Below, in pieces: positions 26,318-33,332 of a DNA stretch of 33,332 nt; position 1 is the first letter of the stretch, and every line of letters starts with the position of its first letter. The stretch spans positions 1 to 33,332 of the forward strand of contig JAFAIN010000125.1 in assembly GCA_019236695.1 (NCBI GenBank), written 5' to 3'. The notes beneath the pieces were generated by a model, which saw only the letters and a list, made by a program, of their open reading frames with translations, searched no databases and was not told the origin of the DNA. The position numbers were made by a program, and so were the translations under genes. This DNA comes from Acidobacteriota bacterium (GTDB lineage: Bacteria > Acidobacteriota > Terriglobia > Terriglobales > Acidobacteriaceae).

Positions 26318-26484
26318 AGCACCGGGGGCGGAGCGCCAGGGATGGCGAGCTGCCATCGCAGTGTGGAAAACCGCGGGCCAGGCGCGGCGGAGTTTTATGG
26401 CAATTTCATTTCCCCGCAACCTCCGCGAAATATCGCGCTCCTACTCTCGTTCCGCGGCTCAACCGCAGAAATGAGAGGAGCGTA

Positions 26485-28053
26485 ATGATGTTGTCCAGCC
26501 TGAATTCAAGACCGGTATGGAAGCGCCTTGCGGCCCTGCTCGGCATCGCCGGGTTGCTGCTGCCCTCGCCTGTCTTCGCCAGCGATGAAAGCGAGCATGC
26601 AACCACTACACCCATCAAGCACCTGGTGGTCATCTTCCAGGAAAACGTTTCGTTCGACCATTACTTCGGAACTTATCCAGTTGCCGCGAACCAGGCCGGT
26701 GAGCCGCAATTCGAGGCGCGGCCGAATACCCCCGGCGTGAATGGCCTTTCGCCTGCTCTGCGGAACAACAATCCCAACGGGACCAACCCATTTCGCCTGG
26801 ATCGCAGCAAGGCGGCAACGTGCGATCAAGACCACAACTACAACGACGAGCAGTTTATGTTCCATGGCGGCCTGATGGACCGGTTCGTGCAACTTGGCAC
26901 CACGGGAACTGATGGCACACTGACCTGCAGCGCGACGGACATCATGGGCTACTTCGATGGCAACACGGTCACGGCGATGTGGAACTACGCCCAGAATTTC
27001 GCAATGAGCGACAACAGCTTTGGAACGACGTTCGGGCCTTCCACTCCCGGGGCGCTGAATCTTGTCTCCGGGCAAACGCATGGCGCAACTGCGCCCAAAG
27101 GCCTTACCGGAAGCAATGTGAGCAGCATTGCAGGTAACTCCATGGTCGGAGATTTGCGTCCCTATTACGATGACTGTTCTCCAGGAGGGGGCCAGCAGCC
27201 GAATCAGGCCGTAATGAGCGGCAAGAACATTGGCGACCTGCTGAATCAGAAAGGAATTACGTGGGGATGGTTTCAGGGCGGCTTCCGGCCGACGTCAGTG
27301 GCCGGCGGAAAGGCAGTTTGCGGCGCAACCCACACCGGCAGCGATGGACTGCCGAAAGGTGACTACATTCCGCACCACGAACCGTTTCAGTACTACGCCT
27401 CGACAACCAACCAGCATCATCTGCCGCCTTCCGCAGTGTCGATGATCGGCAAGACCGACCAGGCAAATCATCAATACGACCTCGCGGACTTCTGGTCGGC
27501 CGCGGATAATGGCAACCTGCCTGAGGTTTCGTTCCTCAAGGCTCGCGGTTTCGAAGATGGCCATGCCGGCTACTCTGACCCGTTGGCGGAGCAGAGATTC
27601 GTCGTCACCACCATCAATCGCCTGCAGCGCTCACGGGAGTGGCGGGAAACTGCCATCATCATCGCTTACGACGACTCTGACGGGTGGTACGACCACGTCA
27701 TGGGTCCGATTGTGATGCAATCAAGCACCAGCCAGGACGAACTGCTTGGTCCCGGCACGTGCGGCACGACGGCCAATGGAGCTTATTCGGGTCGCTGCGG
27801 CTACGGCCCTCGCCTTCCGCTGCTGGTGGTGTCACCCTGGGCCAAACAGAATTACGTGGCCCACAATGTAAGCGATCAATCCTCAATCCTGCGATTCATC
27901 GAAGACAACTGGGATCTCGGCCAGATTGGCGACCAGTCATCCGACGCAGTCGCAGGCACGATTTCGAATATGTTTGACTTTAAATCGCCGCGCAACCGGA
28001 AGCTAATGCTTGACCCTGCAACGGGGTTGCGCGTTGAGGACGATGACAACTAA
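26485..28053 (+). CDS. Secreted phosphoesterase-family protein (phospholipase C / AcpA-like acid phosphatase)
   Basis: Signal peptide LLGIAGLLLPSPVFA; IKHLVVIFQENVSFDHYFGTYP, MSDNSFGTTFGPSTPGALNLVSGQT, IIIAYDDSDGWYDHVMGP, GRCGYGPRLPLLVVSPWAKQNYV. Confidence 0.92.
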   Translation: MMLSSLNSRPVWKRLAALLGIAGLLLPSPVFASDESEHATTTPIKHLVVIFQENVSFDHYFGTYPVAANQAGEPQFEARPNTPGVNGLSPALRNNNPNGTNPFRLDRSKAATCDQDHNYNDEQFMFHGGLMDRFVQLGTTGTDGTLTCSATDIMGYFDGNTVTAMWNYAQNFAMSDNSFGTTFGPSTPGALNLVSGQTHGATAPKGLTGSNVSSIAGNSMVGDLRPYYDDCSPGGGQQPNQAVMSGKNIGDLLNQKGITWGWFQGGFRPTSVAGGKAVCGATHTGSDGLPKGDYIPHHEPFQYYASTTNQHHLPPSAVSMIGKTDQANHQYDLADFWSAADNGNLPEVSFLKARGFEDGHAGYSDPLAEQRFVVTTINRLQRSREWRETAIIIAYDDSDGWYDHVMGPIVMQSSTSQDELLGPGTCGTTANGAYSGRCGYGPRLPLLVVSPWAKQNYVAHNVSDQSSILRFIEDNWDLGQIGDQSSDAVAGTISNMFDFKSPRNRKLMLDPATGLRVEDDDN

Positions 28054-28080
28054 CAGTTGCGTAAGAGCTTCTTTCAGAGC

Positions 28081-28119
28081 GCCCCACCTGTTTCGGTTTT
28101 CCAGCGAATCAGGTGGGGC
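28081..28119. terminator. Stem-loop between convergent phosphoesterase and birA genes
   Basis: GCCCCACCTG-N19-CAGGTGGGGC perfect 10-bp inverted repeat; small hairpin CCAGC-CATTT-GCTGG follows at 28119..28133. Confidence 0.5.
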
Positions 28120-28276
28120 CAGCCATTTGCTGGTCCAACAGTCCAAGTGCCTCGAAAGGCCCGGCTTGAATCCGCCCGCAAAAGGCCCTTTTCCTCGCCG
28201 GTATATCGCCACTAAGGAATACGATCACTTCCCGGGCTTGGGCGGTCCCGTTCTCCTGTTACACCAACTCCGCCGG

Positions 28277-29083
28277 TTATGGTCTTGGCGCAATGGCTCG
28301 CACACCGCCGGAAAGGACCCGGCGCAATCCCGCACTGGTTCTAACCAGGAGGAATCCCTGCGGGTCCAGGCCTTCGGTTACGCCTTCATAGCCGCCCTGC
28401 TCGTCAACCCGCACATGCCGGCCGCGCGCATACGATGAGGCAGTTTCAAACTCGCGGCAAATGTCGGCTGCGCCGGCACCGGCCCGAAAAGCGAGATACC
28501 GCCGATCAAGGGAGAGAAGGATTTCAGCGAGCAGTTCCGCTCTGGGCCACACGCTTCCCGTTTCTCTGTAGAGAGACGTGGCTTCCCCACTGAGCGCGCC
28601 CGGGAAGCCGCCTTGATTCACATTGACCCCTATTCCCAGCACAACGTAGTGGCCGCCGCCGGCATCGGGCGCTGCTTCGGCCAGAACGCCGCAGACTTTG
28701 CGCTGGTTGAGCAGCACGTCGTTCGGCCAGCGCAGGTCGCATTGGGCGTGAGCAGCGCTTCGAATTCCGTCACGCACCGCCAGGCCGCCGACGAGCGTGA
28801 GCGACAGCAGTTCGGAGGCGCCCACCCGCGGCCGCAGCACCGCCGAGCAGTAAATCCCCTCCGAAGCCGGAGATTCCCACGTATGGCCGCCCCGGCCTCG
28901 GCCCGCCGTCTGCTGCTCTGCGATATAAAGCGAGCCTTCCGGCGCGCCTTCGGCAGCCGCCTGCATGGCCACCGTGTTGGTCGAGGGGAGGCTGGTGTAA
29001 TGCGTAATCTGCGCGAAGAAGATCGTGTTTGAGATGAGCGGCCGCAGGCAAGAGGGATCGAGAAGGGAAAGATCGGCGCTCAT
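28277..29083 (-). CDS. birA: Biotin--[acetyl-CoA-carboxylase] ligase, no N-terminal HTH
   Basis: LPSTNTVAM, EQQTAGRGRGGHTWESPASEGIYCSAVLRP, LRWPNDVLLNQRKVCGVLAEA, YVVLGIGVNVNQ. ATG at 29083 preferred to 29194. Confidence 0.94.
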   Translation of the reverse strand: MSADLSLLDPSCLRPLISNTIFFAQITHYTSLPSTNTVAMQAAAEGAPEGSLYIAEQQTAGRGRGGHTWESPASEGIYCSAVLRPRVGASELLSLTLVGGLAVRDGIRSAAHAQCDLRWPNDVLLNQRKVCGVLAEAAPDAGGGHYVVLGIGVNVNQGGFPGALSGEATSLYRETGSVWPRAELLAEILLSLDRRYLAFRAGAGAADICREFETASSYARGRHVRVDEQGGYEGVTEGLDPQGFLLVRTSAGLRRVLSGGVRAIAPRP

Positions 29084-29108
29084 GCGTAAATTTCGCAGGC
29101 GAAACGGG

Positions 29109-29543
29109 TCAGGACCGCAGCCGGATCGGAATATCGCAGCGCTCGCAATCCACCAGGTGATGGGGGTTCTGATGGCCGCAGGCGTCGCACACAATCACGC
29201 CGTCGCGCGCCTCCGGAAAGACTTGCCGGCGCGCCGCAGCGGGCGGCACTCGCGAGGCCCTCCATGAAGTTCTGTCCGGTATAGGGCTGTCGCTCAGCCG
29301 CGCTTCGGCCGCGCTGTGCGGATCCACTGGGGCCCGCTTCTCCGGCGGCGCGGAGCGCATGCGCTGGTCCGGCTCTGCCAGAAGCGCAGCGGCAAGCCGC
29401 AAGGCATCCAATTCCGATTTGACCCGCCGAAGCGCGATCTCTTTCTGTTGCAGCAGTCGCTCTACTTCTACCATTTCAACCAATGTAGGCCGGCGCCGCT
29501 GAAAACTCCATTGCAAATCTGGGTTCCCCAACTCGCCGCTCAA
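29109..29543 (-). CDS. Hypothetical protein with N-terminal coiled coil and C-terminal zinc ribbon (TTG start)
   Basis: VEVERLLQQKEIALRRVKSELDALRLAAALLA; CDACGHQNPHHLVDCERCDIP. Confidence 0.6.
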   Translation of the reverse strand: MSGELGNPDLQWSFQRRRPTLVEMVEVERLLQQKEIALRRVKSELDALRLAAALLAEPDQRMRSAPPEKRAPVDPHSAAEARLSDSPIPDRTSWRASRVPPAAARRQVFPEARDGVIVCDACGHQNPHHLVDCERCDIPIRLRS

Positions 29544-29548
29544 TATAT

Positions 29549-32086
29549 TCAGGGCTGGCGCAGGATCGTCTGATACGGATCAATCAAAAGCTTGCGGGCT
29601 CCCGCAGGCGCGGTGAAGCGCACGCTGGTCTCGCTGCCGTCTGTGAACACGTGGCCCAGCAGAACCGGCTTGCCTCCGCTCACGGAGGCGTAGATTGGGA
29701 CTGAGCTTACAAAATCTTCCGGCGCGTCCTTCTGCAGCAGGCGGGCCGTGACAATTGCCTTTTCACCGCGCACGCTGAACTTAACGTCTTCCAGTTCAAA
29801 CCTCGGAATGGCGGTGCCGTTCACCCATGAAGCGAAAAACCATTCGAGCGACCGCCGGCCTTCGTAGTTCATGCCGGCCGGCAGCACGGCCTCAAAAGCC
29901 CGCTGCACGTCCTCGTTGCTCATGACGTTTTCCCGGTGCGCCTGCCCCAGCTGGCGCAGCGCCGAAAGGAACAGTTCGTCTCCCGAGGCGACCTTCTTGC
30001 CGGGCGTGGCGGGAGCATCGCGCAGCAGGTTGCGGAGCATGTGGATCAGCCAGGTGCCGCGGCCATAGACCACGGGATCGTAGCCGCTGGGGAACTTCGA
30101 GGAGGTGAGCCTCGGACCTAGAGTTACGGGTCCGGCCATGTAGATCGGCGTGCCGTCGGCGTTCTTCCCGAGCAGTCGCTCACGATAATGCTCCAGGACG
30201 GTGCGGACATCGGCCGGGCTGTTCTGCTCGAGGATCATGAGGGCGCAGTAATTGGCGAGAGCCTCGCTCAGCCACTGATCGCGGTAGGTTCGCCAGCCGA
30301 CGTTGTCGCCCCACCACTGGTGGGCAGTTTCATGCGGCACCATCAGCTTGCCGTAGAGCAGGCTGTTCCAATCGCTGATATGTTGGGCGGCACGCTCCTG
30401 CGGCGTGAGGAACGCGAAGCTCGAGAGAAAGATCAGCCCCGGCCAGCCCTGCCCGACCTGCCCGGGTACCTGCGTGAGCCAGAGCTCCGAATACGGATAA
30501 GGCCCAATGTGGGCTGAGAGCCAGTCCACAGCATGGGCCGCATCCTCGGCGACGTTTGAGGCATGCTTGGCAGGAATGGGTTCGGTGGGCACCGGGGGCA
30601 TGTCGGGCGGTCTGACGGCAACCGGGCGGCTGTTGTTGTCTTCGATTTGGGGAACTTCGGGAACCTGGGCGCGAAGGAAGTTGCGTTCGACCGAGCGCGA
30701 AGCATAGGCCGCCACCGCCACGCTGCCGGCCTTGGCCGCCACCCTGGTGTACTGGCCCAGGTTGAAACCGGCGGTCGGAATCGGCTGCCGCGCAATCCAG
30801 TGGGTTGCCTGCTGGCCGTCCTGCGTGGTCTCGGAGACCGAAGTTCCAGTCGCCACCAGCGTCCAGCCCGGGGGATAGCGGAATTCCATGTCGAAGGCGG
30901 CATAGCTCAAGCCGCGATTGGGGAACCAGGTGCCGCGCGCGCCCACGTACAGCAAACCGCCTCCGGCATCGGAAAGCACATCGCCCGAATAGCGGAACCG
31001 CAACTGCAAGCGCTGGTTTGGCAGCGTGGGCTGGGGCAGCACCACCGCCACAATGTCGTTTCCGCGGCGCTCTCGCTGGCTGCCATGCGCGGCCGGGTTC
31101 TGCAGGAACTCCAGCGGTTCCTCGCCTTCCGGCGTCACCTCGGTTACCGAACTGATCTGCAGGAAACGCGAGAGTTCGAAGATCATCAGGCGTGTGGGTT
31201 GCGGCGCGAATCGCAGCGTCAACAGCGTGTCTGCCTGCAGGTTGCTGGGCGGCGTGATCTGCGCCCTGATTTTGTAATCCGTAACGCGCAGCCAGTCGCC
31301 TTCCACGTCTTCCGGATCGATACCGGCGACTTCGTCGTCGCGCAAGCCTTCGCTCAACCCGCCGCCCGGCTGCGACGCCCTCACAGGATGCGCGGCTGCC
31401 GCCAGAGGCGCATAGGAAGTCCAAACGTCCAGGAATGCGCGCTCACGAGCCTGCGCAACCTGTGCCACCAGCACGGCCTCGGGCCGGCTCGGGTCGTAAT
31501 ACACCTCGTACGTGCCATGGGGTGTGCCGCCAATCCGCAGGTGCAGATACTCGCCTGCTGCATGCATTTGCGGCGTGAAGAAGTCAACCAGAAGGCGCAT
31601 GGCATCGGCGGCTGCCAGGTTCTGTGCGATGGGGGCGGCATGGCTGTAGAACTCGCGCCTGGAATCTTCATCGTCGAATGGCCGCAGCCCCGCTTTCAGT
31701 TCGCCGGGCACATCGCCATCGAAGCGCAGGTAAGCGGTGCTGAATTCATCGGCCAGAATCGCCGCGCCCGTAAACAGGCCGAGAGAGGCGCGCTCGACGG
31801 TGGAAGGCGGAGAAATCAGAATGTTGGCATCGCCTTCAAAGAAAGCGCCGGTTACTTTTCCCTGCACGTCGCGCGTGAACGCGATACTGCCGTCGTTGAA
31901 CGTCACCTGGATGGAGCGCCGGTCGAGCGACACATCGCGAATTCGATACACCTGTTGCGCATCGATTTGTACGGTTGCGAGCTGCTCGTAGATTTGCGCT
32001 GCGGATCCTGCCGGCGCAGGCGCCTGCGCATGCGCTGCAAGCGCGCTCGTGACTGCCAACGCGGCGGCGGCCAGACTTCTCAGCAT
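29549..32086 (-). CDS. M1-family (gluzincin) metallopeptidase-like secreted protein
   Basis: Signal peptide MLRSLAAAALAVTSALAAHAQA; HETAHQWWGDNVGWRTYRDQWLSEALANY = HEXXH-X18-E. ATG at 32086 preferred to 32302. Confidence 0.9.
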   Translation of the reverse strand: MLRSLAAAALAVTSALAAHAQAPAPAGSAAQIYEQLATVQIDAQQVYRIRDVSLDRRSIQVTFNDGSIAFTRDVQGKVTGAFFEGDANILISPPSTVERASLGLFTGAAILADEFSTAYLRFDGDVPGELKAGLRPFDDEDSRREFYSHAAPIAQNLAAADAMRLLVDFFTPQMHAAGEYLHLRIGGTPHGTYEVYYDPSRPEAVLVAQVAQARERAFLDVWTSYAPLAAAAHPVRASQPGGGLSEGLRDDEVAGIDPEDVEGDWLRVTDYKIRAQITPPSNLQADTLLTLRFAPQPTRLMIFELSRFLQISSVTEVTPEGEEPLEFLQNPAAHGSQRERRGNDIVAVVLPQPTLPNQRLQLRFRYSGDVLSDAGGGLLYVGARGTWFPNRGLSYAAFDMEFRYPPGWTLVATGTSVSETTQDGQQATHWIARQPIPTAGFNLGQYTRVAAKAGSVAVAAYASRSVERNFLRAQVPEVPQIEDNNSRPVAVRPPDMPPVPTEPIPAKHASNVAEDAAHAVDWLSAHIGPYPYSELWLTQVPGQVGQGWPGLIFLSSFAFLTPQERAAQHISDWNSLLYGKLMVPHETAHQWWGDNVGWRTYRDQWLSEALANYCALMILEQNSPADVRTVLEHYRERLLGKNADGTPIYMAGPVTLGPRLTSSKFPSGYDPVVYGRGTWLIHMLRNLLRDAPATPGKKVASGDELFLSALRQLGQAHRENVMSNEDVQRAFEAVLPAGMNYEGRRSLEWFFASWVNGTAIPRFELEDVKFSVRGEKAIVTARLLQKDAPEDFVSSVPIYASVSGGKPVLLGHVFTDGSETSVRFTAPAGARKLLIDPYQTILRQP

Positions 32087-32108
32087 TGCCAATAGAATGC
32101 CACAACCC

Positions 32109-32183
32109 AGCGGTAAGCGGTAAGCTCGCAGCTCTAAGCTCGCAGCCGGCAGCATTTCACCGCGGAGGCGCGGAGGCGCGGAG
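32109..32183. repeat. Cluster of short direct repeats: AGCGGTA x2, TAAGCTCGCAGC x2, CGCGGAGG x~3
   Basis: Read directly: 32109-32122, 32121-32132/32135-32146, 32161-32183. Confidence 0.8.
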
Positions 32184-32190
32184 AAGGCCG

Positions 32191-32222
32191 ATGCAGATTT
32201 CTCGCTTCGCTCGAAATGGCAC
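32191..32222. repeat. Dispersed repeat copy (atgcagatttctcgcttcgctcgaaatggcac)
   Basis: Minus strand translates to the artefactual CHFERSEKS peptide in the over-extended ORF 29549..32302; matches 26279..26317. Confidence 0.75.
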
Positions 32223-32446
32223 ACGTTCTGAGGGGTTGTGACGAACCTACCCTCGTCAGCCCGTCTATCAGGACGAACTAGGTGAAGACCAGGGAATTCC
32301 ACAGGGAGGGCGGGGGGTATGGGAGATCAGGGCCGGTTTTGAGCTCCCGGTTTTTGGCCTTTTGCGACTACAATCGCTGCGGCGGCATCTTATCCGCATA
32401 CAGGCGGTATCCAGCCTCTTACGGGCGGAACTGCACTGGAGAAACC

Positions 32447-33328
32447 ATGAACCCACTTACGGGCAATTCCTGCCCCAAGGTCACAATTCCTTCCATTCAG
32501 GAAAAGAAGCAGCGCCGCGAGGCGATTACCTGTCTCACGGCCTATGACTACGCCACCGCTCGCCTGGTGGACGAAGCGGGAATCGACATGGTGCTCGTCG
32601 GCGACTCGCTCGCCATGGTTGTGCTCGGCCATGACACCACGCTGCCGGTGACGATGGATGAAATGCTGCACCACACCCGGGCGGCACGCCGCGCGGTTCG
32701 GCGCGCGCTCCTGGTTGCGGATATGCCGTACGCCAGCTACCACGTCAGCATGGAGGAAGCCATACGCAATGCGGCCCGGTTCGTGAAGGAAGCCGGAGCT
32801 GAGGCGGTGAAGGTGGAAGGTGGGGAAAAACGCGCCGTGCTGGTGGAACGACTGCTCGAGGCCGAAATACCCGTCGTGGGCCACATCGGCCTGACGCCCC
32901 AGTCCGTTCATCGCTTCGGCGGCTTCAAGGTGCAGGGAAAGTCGCTGGCCGCAATCGAACAACTGATGCGCGACGCCGCTGCGTTGGAAGGCTCAGGCGC
33001 TTTTGCACTGGTGCTCGAGGGCATTCCGCGCGAAGTCGCCGCCATGGTCACGCGCCATGTGGGAATTCCGACGATCGGTATTGGAGCCGGACCCGACTGC
33101 GACGGTCAGGTGCTGGTGCTGCACGATCTGCTTGGGCTTGGGTTCCAGCCGCCGGCGAAGTTCGTCCGGCAGTATGCCAATCTTCGCGGCATCATCGGGG
33201 CGGCGGTGGCAAACTTCAGGGGCGACGTGGAAGCCCGTACATTTCCGGCTGAGAGCGAGAGCTATCATCTGCCCCCCGAGACAGTGCACGAATTGCAGGA
33301 TCTGGCTGCGCGCGGCAGCGTCCGATGA
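32447..33328 (+). CDS. panB: 3-methyl-2-oxobutanoate hydroxymethyltransferase
   Basis: ITCLTAYDYATARLVDEAGIDMVLVGDSLAMVVLGHDTTLPVTMDEMLHHTRAARR, VGHIGLTPQSVHRFGGFKVQGK, IPTIGIGAGPDCDGQVLVLHDLLGL. ATG at 32447. Confidence 0.96.
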   Translation: MNPLTGNSCPKVTIPSIQEKKQRREAITCLTAYDYATARLVDEAGIDMVLVGDSLAMVVLGHDTTLPVTMDEMLHHTRAARRAVRRALLVADMPYASYHVSMEEAIRNAARFVKEAGAEAVKVEGGEKRAVLVERLLEAEIPVVGHIGLTPQSVHRFGGFKVQGKSLAAIEQLMRDAAALEGSGAFALVLEGIPREVAAMVTRHVGIPTIGIGAGPDCDGQVLVLHDLLGLGFQPPAKFVRQYANLRGIIGAAVANFRGDVEARTFPAESESYHLPPETVHELQDLAARGSVR

Positions 33329-33332
33329 TTCT

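Noticed and set aside
30563-32095. 510-aa plus-strand ORF antisense to the M1-like peptidase
   Set aside because: Shadow ORF; same reasoning.
32087-32302. N-terminal extension of the M1-like peptidase ORF
   Set aside because: Contains translated dispersed repeats (CHFERSEKS, SAPPRLRGE); a proper signal peptide starts at 32086.
32370-32446. Possible structured leader (pan-motif-like RNA) upstream of panB
   Set aside because: Only a short CCGC/GCGG pairing could be seen by eye; no match to the known pan RNA architecture could be established without covariance tools.

Overview
This is a 33.3 kb high-GC bacterial chromosomal window. The gene families and intergenic repeats suggest Acidobacteriota (inference only). 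Most of it is ordinary housekeeping sequence. On the minus strand: two DUF218/YdcF proteins, an EXORDIUM/PHI-1-like secreted protein, a Ser/Thr kinase with TolB-like and TPR regions, ErpA/IscA, tRNA-Leu(UAG), a small pseudopilin-type cluster, myo-inositol-1-phosphate synthase, DedA, a Tat-signal class V aminotransferase, pyruvate phosphate dikinase, VapBC, CoaX, a STAS protein, BirA and an M1-like peptidase. On the plus strand: the end of a DegT aminotransferase, YpdA, an NCS2 permease, pstSCAB plus a phospholipase C/phosphoesterase, and PanB. No CRISPR array, rRNA, prophage or complete IS was found, and I cannot demonstrate a wholly new multi-gene system. The observations most worth a second look are: (1) a vapB antitoxin frameshifted at a G7 tract, where a 1-nt shift restores a canonical C-terminus and a TAGTG junction with vapC; (2) an NCS2 purine permease with a C-terminal domain resembling a degenerate RsbW-type GHKL fold; (3) a bacterial homologue of plant EXORDIUM proteins carrying an HExxE motif absent from the plant sequence I recall; (4) 11-bp-phased TTCACA-like repeats upstream of pstS (candidate Pho box); (5) heptameric tandem repeats and a composite repeat island between genes; (6) a transposase N-terminal remnant missing from the ORF track.
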